NCBI GenBank assembly: GCA_003116995.1
Contig: BDSL01000094.1
Location: forward strand, 360,882-424,881
From: Yamagishiella unicocca
Taxonomy: Eukaryota; Chlorophyta; Chlorophyceae; Chlamydomonadales; Volvocaceae
DNA length: 64,000 bases
Direction of reading: 5' to 3'
A program made the position numbers and the translations under genes. Below, piece after piece: positions 52,928 to 63,788 of the stretch. Position 1 is the first letter of the stretch. Every line of letters begins with the position of its first letter. The notes below the pieces were generated by a model that saw nothing but the letters and a program-made list of their open reading frames with translations, ran no database searches and was not told the DNA's origin.

Positions 52928-53640
52928 TCGATCATCTTGTCCGTTGGCAGGTACGACACCGCCAGGCCTCCGAGCGCCACGCGCTCCCGCACGAAGTGGT
53001 ACAGCACGTCGATGTGCTTGGACTGCGTCGAGTGCATTGGGTTGCGCATTAGCGATAGCGCGCCTTGGTTGTCACCCAGCAGCACCGTCGGCCCCGCACC
53101 ACGCACACCGAAGTCCACCATCCCCTTGCGAAGCCACAGACCCTCGTGCGCGGCTGACGCCGCCGCCATGTACTCCGCCTCCACAGTCGACGCCGCCGGC
53201 GTCGGCTGCAGACGCGACTGCCAGCTGATTGTCGCGCCGTTGAGCATGTACACAAAGCCGGTAGTCGAGCGTCTCGTGCTGAGGTCGCCCGCAAAGTCCG
53301 CATCCGCAAACCCCACCCGTTCCATCGCGCGGCTGGTCCGTTGCGGCGACAGCGCCGCCGCCGCCATCATGGCCCAACGCATCCACCCCCTCAGCTGCGG
53401 CTCCCCCCGCGGCACCAGTTTCCAGCCCTGCGACACTACCGGCGGTTGCAGCTGCATGTGGCTGCCCTGCGGCTCCCGCCGGTCCTGCAGTATCCTGCAT
53501 GCCAGGCTCTGGTGGCTGCTGCGTGCCCAGCACCTGCGCTGCTTGATCCACCTGACGCGGCCCCGCTGCGCCTTGCTGCTGCGCTCCGCCACCCGCCTGA
53601 TCCGACTGCCCGCCCGCGGACCTTCCACGCCCGCCGCCTC
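52928..53640 (-). mobile_element. Ty1/Copia remnant 2 (RNase H), degenerate
   Basis: Minus-strand frame with [43 protein letters not shown] and [14 protein letters not shown], nearly identical to remnant 1 but without its frameshift. It stops abruptly at PTDKMI where R2 begins. Upstream (53340-53640) a Gln/Pro-rich linker is readable but no RT. Confidence 0.88.
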
Positions 53641-53962
53641 CGCCAGCGGATAGTCGTCGTCATCATCAGAGCTCGAGTCAGGGGGCTGGCCCTGTAGCGG
53701 TTGTCGATGGCCAACTCCATCGCGTCCTCAACGCCGCCATCATGTATGGTGACGCCAGGCTAGACCACATGCTTCCAGCCATTGGAGCCTAGGAAAAGGA
53801 ACAGTGCAGATTTCCACTCTGCAAAGTTCACTGCGCCTAGTAGCTCGGGGACATCGCCAGCCTTGAGGACTCCCGCTATTGCGGCTCCTAGTCGCCAAAG
53901 CATCCTATCCGCAACTACGAGTGTTCGAGCCAACACCTTCGCGTTACTCGGGGCTCATAACC

Positions 53963-54032
53963 TGTCGAGATTCCGTCCTAATTTGAGGATGGGTCACCCA
54001 AGCAATAGCATCACCAGGTTTACAGGTCACAG
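53963..54032. repeat. 90-bp repeat family, copy R3 (70 bp)
   Basis: Begins TGTCGAGATTCCGTCC and ends GGTTTACAGGTCACAG. With R2 it brackets the second Copia fragment in direct orientation, 1.04 kb apart. Confidence 0.85.
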
Positions 54033-54049
54033 ACCTGCCGGGGGGTGAC

Positions 54050-54215
54050 CGGGGTGAGGGGGGTGGAGGGGTCGAAGGATGAGGGTGTCAAAGGGTGAGG
54101 GTGTCGAAGGGTGAGCGGGTTGGAGGGTGAAGGGGTCGAAGGGTGAGGGGGTCGAAGGGTGAGCGGGTTGGAGGGTGATGGGGTTGGAGGGTGATGGGGT
54201 TGGAGGGGGAGGCAC
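54050..54215. repeat. GGGT-rich minisatellite
   Basis: About nine diverged units of 15-19 bp built on gggtcgaagggtgag / gggttggagggtgat. Strongly G-rich on the plus strand, with many GGG runs, so G-quadruplex formation is possible. Confidence 0.85.
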
Positions 54216-54521
54216 GGTGGCACGGCAGCAGTGTTGGCCGCGCGTGGGCGGGTGCGGGTTGCGGAGGGGACAGCTGCGGGTCAACAGCTGCGGGTCAAGA
54301 GGCGGGCAGCGGCGGGCAGCGAGCCAGCCGTGGATGGATAGCTACCCCGAGGCCCCCATTCCTCGGTGCAGTGCCACGACACCCCCCCCCCACACACCCC
54401 TGCCCAACCTGGGCCCAAGCTGCCCCTTCCGAGTCCCGAAAGGCCCCCGGCCCCCCGGCAACCTCCCTCCCCCTCCACACACCCCAGCCCCCGCCCCCTC
54501 GCGTCCCTCCGCCCCACCCAC

Positions 54522-57500
54522 CTGCGCCAGCTTGTCCGCCAGCTGCCTGGTCTTGACGGTGTGCAGCTGCGCGCTCTCCCGGGGGGCAGCAGCAGCGAGG
54601 GGTCCTTGCAGGTGGCGTCGTAGTAGGCGGCGGCGCCGTGCTCGCCGGTGAAGCCCAGCTGCAAGGTGAGGAGCAGGAGGGGGTTGTTGCACGGGGCGGC
54701 GGAGCCTGAGGACTACCGCAACCGCTAGGCCTGCTCGTTCAAGCCACACCAGCCTAACCCTAGGGCTCCGCTCCCCACTCCCGCTCCCGCGTCCACTCGG
54801 CTCTGACTGCGGCGCTGCGTCCACGACCCCCTCCCCGAGCCCCCCGAAGTCCCGATGCGCTCGCAAACCAGCATTAGCGCTTTTGCGTTTGGACGTAGAG
54901 CTGCACCGGCACCACCCGCCACGCAGACCGAGCAGCCCGGCTGTTACCCCCCCCCATGTCGAGTTACCGGTTCCCCACCTCGCACCTCCAGGACTCTCCA
55001 CACCGACTACCGCTAGCGAAGGGCCGCCCCTCCTGCCTCCAGGAACCAACCCCTCCCTGGACCAGACCCACCAGTGCGCCGGGCGCCATGTTGGGTACGA
55101 AGCATTCGTACAACAGTCGCCGTACGGCAGACAACATGTCCGCCGAGGCCGCCTCCTGCTTCCAGCCGCTGGGCACTGCCGCCACCGCCCCTCCGTGGTC
55201 GGCCGGCGTCCTGGGGTCTCCGGCCCCTCCGTGTCCTCATCCGCATCGTCGTCGTCGTCGGGGATCTTCCAGTGGACGCTGGCCAGCCGGTGCACAGCGC
55301 CGCTGAGGCCACCACCACCACCGCCACCGCCGCCGTCGCTGCCGTTGGCTGACGCGGCGTCTCGCTCGATGGCGGCGACGTCGACCCGGACAGCACGAGC
55401 CGGCGCCGCAGGCGGGCTGCGGCCGCGCCGCCGCGGCTGCCTTCTTGCCGCCGCCCGCTGCGGCTGCCGCGGCTGTCTCGGTGGCCTTGGCCCGGCCGCC
55501 CGCCCCCTGCTCTGCCCGCCGACCCTTCCCAGCTCGCCCGAGGGGGCCCTGCTGCTGGCGCTGCTGTGGCTGCTGTTGGCGCCGCCGGTGGCCCCCGCTG
55601 CGGCCCCCAAGGCGGGGCCAAGCAGGAACTTGGCGGCGGCAGTGCGCAGGAGGAGCTCGACCCACTGCGAGCGCATCAGCGAGCTGCCGGGGGTGGGCTG
55701 CGGAGGGGCGGGGCGGGAGCGAGAGGGACCAGGGGGCAAAGGGGGAAGGGGCCGTGGCGTTGGGGGGACTACTTGCGACTTGCGGGGTGGGGGAAGCTGG
55801 GGAGGTGCTGAGCGGTCGTGGCGGGCTGGGGTTGGTGTCGCGATTGTGTTTTGGAGGTTGCTGGCGGCTGGTGCCCATCCAGCGCTCCGCCTCGGTACGG
55901 TACCACAGCTGCTGCTCGGTGGCCTCAGTGCTCAGTGCACGGGTTTTGCTTGCCAGGCTCCCCTCAGAAGCGGCAGCCAGACCAGTCCCTCCCTTGACCC
56001 GCGACCACGTCATCCCCGGCGATGCGCAGTGCGACGCACCCTGGCCCCGTCGCCCGCCTTGTTGTCGTACAGGGTGGCGGCCAGGAAGATGCGGGCCAGC
56101 TCGGCAGCCCCCCGGACCGACCGCCAGGCACCACCATGCCGCCGCCGCCGCCATCGCCGCCGGGTCTCCTCCCACGCCCGTCTGCTTGGTCAGCTCCGTC
56201 CACGCCGCCTGGTGCATGTTGGAGGGGTCTGCGGTGCCTGCGTACGTGGCCGAAGCAGTGGTCCAACCCCAGCAGCAGCCACCAGTAGTGCTCCCGCAGG
56301 AAGGCGCGCAGCTGGTCCACCAGGGGAGCGACTGGGGGGGGGAGGGGGGAGGTTGCAAGGAAAACCCGTGTACGAAGTAAAAACCGTTTACAAGAAGGGA
56401 CCGATTGCTCGACGCGGGAAGTGTAGCTGGCGAGTAAGCTGGCATTTGGGGGAGGGGAGGGCGGTGTGTGTGGGGGGGGGAGGAGAATCCGCGAATCCAC
56501 GGCCGACAAACCAAGGCGGTGATGATGGCGGTCCAGAAGAGACGGGGGGGGAGGGTGAGAAGACCCGGTTTCACGACGGGGTGTTGGGTGAGGTGCTGCT
56601 CCCTCCCACCTGCGGGAGCCCTATGCGGCGAAGGACACCCAACGAAACAAGAGCGCCCGGGCGGCAGTCTGCTCGCGCACCTAGCTGCCGGCGGTGGCGT
56701 CGGGGGCCTGAGGGGTCGGTGAGGTGGGGGAGGGGGGGCGGCGCGGGCGGGGGAAGGGCGGGTCCGCCTTGAGTTTGCGAGGTCGACACGGCGGGGGGGA
56801 TGTTGCCGTGCTGCTAGCGGTTACTGCCGGTACTCTGCAATGACGCATTGCCAGGGATCCTTGGCGGCGGCTAGTGCAGTAGGACGCGAGGGTCGAGGAG
56901 TTGAGGGTGGCTGGCCGAAGGGTGGGAAGGGAGCAGGGGGGGACTCGGGAAGCTCGGGGGCGCAGGGGGCCGCTGTGAGCTCCAGGGATGGGTAAGGGGA
57001 GCGACAGCCGACACCGGCACCAGCGCCGCAATAAGAGTGCACGTCACGCACCGATGTGTGCGGCAGACCCGCGGGTCGCAGCTCGTCCACTCGGTCCTTA
57101 CGCCGCCGGTAGATGTGGACCGCCTCGCCGGTCTCCAGGCGATACCTGCGATGAGCACATAACGGTCGGTCTGTTGTCAACGCGGCTGCCGTCGGTTGCT
57201 ATCGTTGTTTGGCGGTTATGGTGGTTACTCAGAGGCAGCGGTGGGGGAGAAGACCCAAAGGAGCGTCTCCTGCAGCATTGGTGGGCGGGGCGGGGTGCGC
57301 TGCGCGCTCGATCACACGGCGGGCGGGCTGCTGCTACTCACGTGGGGTACAGCTGTTCGAAGATCTTGGATCCTGGTACGGCAGCCCGCATGGCCACCCG
57401 CGGCACCTCAAAGTCCTCAGCTGCTGCTGCCCGTCGGGGCTCGTACAGCCGAACAGGCCGCCGATGGCGCTGCGCTCGCCGCCGCCGGAGCCCCCGTCGT

Positions 57501-57656
57501 ACCCCTCGTCGAAATCGCCATTCAGGCCGAAGGCGGAGGCGGCGTGCGCGGAGGCGGCGGAGGCGGAGACCATGGACATGGTGGTGACGGAGTAGGAGGT
57601 GGTGGAGGACGAGGCGGCGCTGCCGAGGCGGCTCCGGATGGAGGTGGAGCCCACGC
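54522..57656 (-). pseudogene. Unrecognised multi-exon gene, copy 2 (probably decayed)
   Basis: Best exons: 57656-57342 (begins GVGSTSIRSRLGSAAS, acidic Gly-rich middle, ends FEVPRVAMRA...KIFEQLYPT), 57145-57052 (YRLETGEAVHIYRRRKDR ... PHTS), a piece with FLREHYWWLLLGLDHCFGH (near 56310-56250), one with LMRSQWVELLLRTAAAKFL (near 55675-55610), one with AVRRLLYECFVPNMAP (near 55130-55080) and 54658-54522 (LGFTGEHGAAAYYDATCKDP ... QLADKLAQ). Exons 1 and 2 join in phase 2. Exon 1 needs a one-base shift before YEPRRAAA in both duplication copies, and the last exon needs one in a C-run, so the gene may have decayed before duplication. The family was not recognised; the short helices with WVELL and RRLL recall large cytoskeletal or flagellar proteins but this is a guess. 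Confidence 0.45.
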
Positions 57657-60156
57657 CTGGGCGGCAGTGCGCGGGCGAACGGGGGCAAGGGAGGGGAAGG
57701 GTTGGGAGGGGTTGTGGTGGTGGTGGTGGCGAGGCGGCTACTTCCGGATGGGGGGCCAGTGGGGTTGGGGGAGGTAGAGAGGCGTGGGTGATTCCATACC
57801 TTCACCTCCGCCAGCCTCCCTCCCTAACGATAACCTCGAACTACCCGGGCTCCCTTTCCCCTCAAAACCCCTTCCCGTCCCCGGCCCCCCGGCCTCCCGC
57901 TCCCCAGCCCCAATTACCTGTTGGCTGCCCGGATGAGGCTCTCGCGGTCGTCCATGTTTACCGGGATGGCGATGGACCCCATGATCTGAAAACAGCATGG
58001 GAAAGAGGGACATGGGGGGGGGTAAAGAGTTGTGACGCGGCAGAGAGAGGGAAAGGGCTCGTTGGCTGCAACGGAAAGACACCGGGGGCGTGTACCCGGC
58101 GCACAAGCCCGCGGGCCGCATGCACGTCACCGCGCAGTAGGTGAGCGTTCCGCACCAACCCGAACTCACACCACACAGCCGCACACGGTCCTACCCGGCG
58201 TACCTTGCCCCGCCCTGGCCCCCGCCATGCCGCTTCGTCCCACGCGGCCCCTCCAGCCACCTCCGCCGCACATCGCCTAGACAGACCAGCAGCGCGTCCG
58301 CAGCACCAGATCATTTCCCTTCTTGCCTCCCTGCCCTCAGCTCTGCCTTGTGACATGTCCCAATCCACCACATCAGACGCGCCGTGACCCCTCCGTCCCC
58401 GACACTTCCGTCCCCAATCCCTCCGTTCCGCAGCGTCCCACGCCTTTGCGGCGCCGTCGCGCGCCTTCCCGCCCTCCTCCTCAGCGCCCTTCACCCCTTC
58501 TTACGCACCCGAACTCGACCCCTCGCCTCAGCGCAACCTCTGCGGCGTTGCCCTGCAACGGCCCCTCCTCCACTATCAACATAAGCGGTGCAGGTGCACA
58601 CCCCTCATCCCAACCCGCCCCGCTGCCCACTGCACGACGCTGGATACCCGTCCTCTAACCGTAGTAGTCTGAAAATCACTAACTCATGGAGCCATTTCTG
58701 GGGGAGTCCCGCCGGCGGTGGCCGTCGCGTTGTGGGTACTGCCACAACCTCACTGCCCATGGTTTCCGATGATGCCTCTCGTCCGGTGAGCGGAGGCTGT
58801 GGTCAGTGCAACGCCGCGGCGTACGACACGAGACCGACGCATTTGAAACCCACTTGCCCATCGACGCGACTTCGGGTGTAAGTCCCGCACCCTCCCTGCC
58901 AGCCTGCCCTCCTCCCTTCGTGGGGACGGGATGTTCCCTCCTCCCTCTTCAAGACATCGCGACCAGGCTTCGGCTGGAGTAAAGCAGCTGCACCCATGCG
59001 GCATCTCCCGCCATCGTCTCTGCCTGCGGGTAACATCAGCGGAATCTCCAACTGGCTGCTGCGGCAACTGCACCCGGCACGCGCCCCATCGCCTGCCCAA
59101 CAAGCTAAATACCCTCCCGCCCCCATAGGCCGCTGACACCCGCACCTCGCAGGCCTTCCCCGCGGCCTTGTTGAAGGCGTCCAAGATGATGGTGGGGTGC
59201 ACTCCCTTCTCCAGCAGGTCCTGCCACTTTTCGAGGAGGGCACCGCAGATGACAACCACTGACGTCGTGCCGTCGCCCGCCACGACGTTCTGCAATGCGG
59301 GGCAGCCCGAGCGACAGTTAGCAATGCAAACAGACAGGTACTAGAAGCCGTCTGAGTTAATTGTGGGCTGCAGTGCTGCCTAGGGGGCGCACCTGCGATT
59401 TCGACAGCTCCACAAGCATCTTGGCCGCCGGCTGCATCACAGCCATCTTTTGAAGGATAGTGTCACCGTCGTTGGTGATGATGACCTCGCCGTTAGGTGA
59501 GGACACCTGCGCAGGCGAGCATGCACCGGTTGCCGCGACGCAGCTCTGCTTCGCATGCTGAGCCCAACCCACGCGCCCTAGCTCACCATCTTGTCCATAC
59601 CACGGGGCCTAAGGCTTGTTTGTACATCATCAGCCACAGCTTTAGCTGCCTCTATGTTCGAGGTGCGGATGTCCTTCTTCCGGGCGCTCTCCCTGTGTCA
59701 CGCGAGCGCGCCGACCGTAAGCGCCAAGACATTCACGCTTAGCAACAACAGGTTCTGCCAACAATACGCACCTGTATAGCTTGTTCTTTTGGTTTGGCGG
59801 CATGTTGCCGGACTACAATGGAAGGTGAACTGAGATCGGCGGCAAAAGGTCTCGAACGTCTTCGGGCAGGCAAAGCGATATTTATGGCCTTGAAGTGTGA
59901 TAGTGCTCGCGTATCTAGCTAATAAAGTATGCGACAGGTGTCGAAATGGCATTAGAGAATGCACTGCAAACTGTGTCGTGTCGTGTTCCCCGTCAAACCT
60001 CCATATGCTCCTTTCTATCCGTCTCCCTGCAGATATATTAAAGTCGACATAGAAGATACCATTCTGAACTGAATCGTCTGGTTGTTGTATCCTGTTAAAC
60101 AATTGCCCGCGGCTCAAAGACGGTTCGACACCGAAAGAAGTTACGCGGACATTGCT
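55259..60156. repeat. Segmental duplication, copy 2 (partner 46429-50588)
   Basis: The longer partner, about 4.9 kb. It keeps CCT4 exons 1-5 in full. It lacks about 118 bp present in copy 1 (junction near 56658). Confidence 0.92.
57918..59803 (-). CDS. CCT4: CCT4 (TCP-1 chaperonin subunit delta) N-terminal exons, copy 2, incomplete
   Basis: CCT4 is one of eight subunits of the cytosolic TRiC/CCT ring that folds actin and tubulin using ATP. Five exons join in phase: 59803-59772, 59692-59587, 59506-59393, 59289-59146 and 57985-57918. They give about 154 residues from [10 protein letters not shown] through [16 protein letters not shown], the [14 protein letters not shown]-site loop and [16 protein letters not shown]. 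The remaining 350 or so residues (apical domain and second equatorial half) are not in the window; exon 5 ends in phase 2 and the next sequence belongs to another gene. The normally invariant Gly of the SLGPRG nucleotide-binding motif is Arg (SLRPRG), and a nearby ADAV is ADDV. Splice sites are intact, so it is either a recent pseudogene or a chimera; function is doubtful. Confidence 0.8.
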
Positions 60157-60582
60157 GGTGCGACTACCTTCCTTGGAGGGCGGTGGCCAGGCTGGAGGTC
60201 CGGGTGCCCGGGTACACGGTGCCGGTGGGTTGGAAGCTGCCAGGGACTGGGGCCCTGGGAGGCGGGGTGCTGGGGGGTTGGGATCAGGCGGGTTGACAAG
60301 GTCGGGGTACCCACACGCGCATGACAGGACTGCGGACCACCCATTTGCGGCACTTTTGGGCTTACACAATCAACAAGCAACGTGGCTGCTTTCATCTGTC
60401 GACCTACCGAGGGAGCCACCCAGGTTGCGAAGCGCCCAGCAGTAAGGCCTTGCTTACGTGGATGTCCCTGTACGCACGGCCCCTCGTCGAGCTAACTGCC
60501 AACCGAAGCGCTCCTCGACCACCCTCCACCTTCCGCCCGCTGTCGCCTCTCCCGCCCTCCGCGCCCCTCTCCTGGCCCTCAG
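60157..60582. other. No exon recognised upstream of the shaft protein
   Basis: Immediately follows the duplication border. Overlapping frames are open, but none offers a signal peptide or a phase-matched donor for the exon at 60583. Confidence 0.4.
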
Positions 60583-63500
60583 GTGGACATCGGTAGCGCC
60601 TTCCCGCCCGACCCGGCCTCCAATCTGGGCTACGTGGCGCAGTTCGGGCGGCGGGGGGAGGATGCGCGCACCATGACTATCACCCGCAACGAGGTGCGCT
60701 GGGGGGCTTATGCGGGATGCTAGTCTAGGCCGTTTCACACGTCGTATGTATGACCGTGCCTTGTGGAAGGCTTGGCCTTATCCACTGAGACCGGTACTTG
60801 GGGTTCGGACAGCGGGTAGCGAGAGACGCAGAAGCCACCAACAGCCCCGGAAAAGACGGAAGTGCTGCCGATTCCCATTACTTCTTTTCTTTTCCTCCCT
60901 TCTCCCTTCACCAGTTGCCCTCTTATGCCCCGCGCCCCGCAGGGCATCACTGGCGCCAGCGGCACCACCGGCTGGTACCTGCACCTGGACCCGGGGGTCA
61001 CCCCCACGCTGCAGTGGGCCTTTGGGTGCACGGCGGAATGCACCCGTCGTTGTTCCAACCACGTCATGCTGCGCACCGGGGCGCAACGTGAGCCCGTTCC
61101 GCACCCGACATAAACCACCCGCCCGCTCTGCGCTCTACACACAGGTTTTCTTGACACAAGTTCCGCCCGGGAATAGCCTGGTGTTCGCGACCCGCTATCC
61201 GCCGGGTAGGTTTGCGGCCGGCGGCTAGGCTGTATGGGCACAATCAAAGGCCTTCTCCCCTTGCGCGCTACCTAAATAAGCTCATACGCCACTCCTTTTA
61301 TCTGGAGTCAACATCGGTGGTCCTGATTAATCCCAAGAGTCAGGTCCAAGGAGGAGGACTTTCCCATTTCCCATCCTTGTTACCTTACACGCTTCTAATC
61401 ATTCACATCCACAGCTTACCTATATCCCACGTGTGATTCCGAAGCCCCAACGTCCCATTTGTTGCCGCCCCCGAACCCAACCGCAACCTTAAGCCCGAAC
61501 CACCAGCCCCAATAGCCCACTCCACAACCAAGCACTAACACCCTCGACTACGAACCAACTCGAACGTTTCCCTCGAGCATCCCAACCACCAGCACCCACC
61601 CATTCTCCAAACCCCAAAGTCCCAACCCCCAATGCCATCAACCAAACCCCCAAACCCAGGCACCAGCTTCTCCGTGTCCCGCGAGTTCCAATGGTACCCC
61701 GCCCTCAGCTCCACTGTACGGCAGGCGGGCAGCCTGGCGGAGGTGTTGGCGGGCGGGGGCGACCTGTACTGGTTCAGCGGCAAGCATCTGTACATCAAGG
61801 TGGTCGACCCCGGTACGTTCGTACAGGTGCAAATCATACCCCGCCTTGCTTTCTATGACGCTATGTTGCCGTCGACATCAGCGGGGGGATTGGTTGTTTT
61901 TACCCCTGCCAGCTTCGCAACTTCCGGCACCTAAATCGGCGTCCGTGCTCGTGGCTATTCGCTTCGACCCACTTGTAACTGTCCTCCGACACGCCCACCA
62001 ACATGTTTCCTGCAACACCTGCCGCTATAAGTGAAACGCACTGGGGCGGCTCCCGCTGTCGGGTGGATACCATCCACGCACTTCCCATGGCCGCGTTGGG
62101 TCTCCGCCGCTCCTCCCCTTTTGATCCTGTCGTTTGCGCTGCTGTCCTGATTTCCCCTTTGCCCGGCGCCCGTACACACACGCAGGCTCAGCATTTATAA
62201 AACACGCAGGCGACGCTTCCGTGGACCCCCCCTTCTCCGCCGCCGACGGCGTTACGATCTGGGGCACCCGCTATTTCTCCGCCTGGTACTGGATCAACAC
62301 AACCACCAGGGCCGGCCGAGTGAGTAGACATGCGGCAAGGACACCCTGGAAACGACATAAGGGAATGGGTTCAATTGGGGTCCATCGTGCGGAGTTTATC
62401 GAGGTCATTCCTTTGTTGGTTGGGCGGAAGTCGTGACAGCATGACACGTGCCAAATTGTGCCCACCTCCTCCTGCTTGCTGCCCGTGGTCTTGGCGCCAC
62501 CAGGATCCCTACGTCGCCTGCCCGTGGCTGTCCGGCGGCTCCACCCCTGGAGCCCGGTGCTGCCCCATGGCCGCGGACCCCGCCAGCGACATACCCAACG
62601 CCCTGCCGTCGTCGTACAACAGCTGGATGGAGCCGTTCTGCACGGACGTGGCGCCCTCAGGTGGGAGGCTGTGCCCGGGAAGCGGGGCAGATCCCGGGGT
62701 AGCAGGGAACCCCGAGGAGGGAGGAGTTGGAGGTGTCGAGCCGTGCAGTTTTCCGGTAGGAAACCCGGGGGCCGCGCAAGGTTGGGAAAGGGCGGACGAC
62801 TGCGGACGACTGCGAGGCGGACGACTACGACACGCGCCAGGATATAGAGAAGGGCCAACCTCAACCAATAAGGCTTCTCCCTCGCTGAATTAACCGCCGT
62901 ACGCATCCTTATGCCATGTACACAAGCTTGGGAGGCACGGGTAAGATCCCTCCGGCTGTCTGATCCGGTCAAGTGCCGTACATGCTCCTCTGCGCAGCCG
63001 ATCTCGGTTCGACGTCGCCTCCGCCAACTCCGCCAGCGTCGCCTCCGCCAGCGTCACCTCCGCCACCTCCGCCCCGGCCCCCGACGTCACCTCCGCCAGC
63101 GTCGCCTCCGCCACCTCCGCCACGGCCCCCGACGTCACCTCCGCCAGCGTCGCCTCCGCCACCTCCGCCAGCGTCGCCTCCGCCACCTCCGCCAGCGTCG
63201 CCTCCGCCACCTCCGCCAGCGTCGCCTCCGCCAACTCCGCCAGCGTCGCCTCCGCCTGCGTCGCCTCCGCCACCTCCGCCCCGGCCCCCGACGTCACCTC
63301 CGCCAGCGTCGCCTCCGCCACCTCTGCCACGGCCCCCGACGTCACCTCCGCCAGCGTCGCCTCCGCCACCTCCGCCACGGCCCCCGACGTCACCGCCACC
63401 CACTTTGCATGTAACTATCATTCCATTGCCAACAACGTCTCCGCCAGTTCCGGCGTCCTCTCCTTCTCCGCTCCCGCTGGGTGTGCCGCCGCTGACAACA

Positions 63501-63788
63501 GCCAGTCTCCTGTTTCCGCTCCCTCCTCATCTACCTTCCCCTCCGCGGCCTCCGCCTCCACCTCCCGCTATGCGCATCCGCACTCTTCCTCAAGACGGCA
63601 ATCACCGCCATCGCCGCCACCTGCAGCAACAGCTGCTCTTTGACGACCAGCGCTGGCAGGAGTGGCTGCGATCTAGGCAATTGCAATTCCCGCCGCTGGC
63701 CTGGCAGCCTCTGCTCGAACAGCCAGCAGCACCAGCACCAGCAACCCCCGCGGCTTCGACAGCGCCAGCGGCAGCAACCCCGCGCTAG
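60583..63788 (+). CDS. Secreted/cell-wall-type protein with Ser-Pro shaft, 5' incomplete
   Basis: Six plus-strand exons join in phase: 60583-60693, 60943-61087, 61660-61812, 62186-62319, 62504-62660 and 62998-63788, about 496 residues. The first five encode a Cys/Trp-rich globular region (TTGWYLHLDPGVTPTLQWAF, GDLYWFSGKHLYIKVVDPG, IWGTRYFSAWYWINTTT, YVACPWLSGG). The last encodes about 130 residues of SPPPPP/PPASPP repeats, the hydroxyproline-rich shaft typical of volvocine wall glycoproteins, then a Gln/Leu-rich tail ending at TAG 63786. The globular part vaguely recalls CEMIP-like proteins, but this is not certain. No signal peptide or start codon was found upstream of 60583, so the N-terminus lies further upstream or was lost at the duplication border at 60156. 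The frame after the shaft is questionable (see findings). Confidence 0.6.
63014..63402 (+). repeat. cctccgcca-type tandem repeat encoding the Pro-rich shaft
   Basis: Units of 9-30 bp made of tcgcctccgcca, cctccgcca and cggcccccgacgtcacctccg. All plus frames and two minus frames are free of stops across it, so extra long frames here are by-products of the repeat. Confidence 0.9.

Noticed and set aside
54883..56772. 629-codon plus-strand open frame
   Set aside because: It runs antisense through phase-matched minus-strand exons and introns of the duplicated gene, is mostly Pro/Arg/Ala from GC-rich DNA, and its equivalent in copy 1 is broken.
62890..63421. Minus-strand Gly/Asp/Val and Ala/Glu/Val repeat frames opposite the shaft
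   Set aside because: Stop-free frames on both strands are a by-product of the simple cctccgcca repeat; they have no start or splice context.
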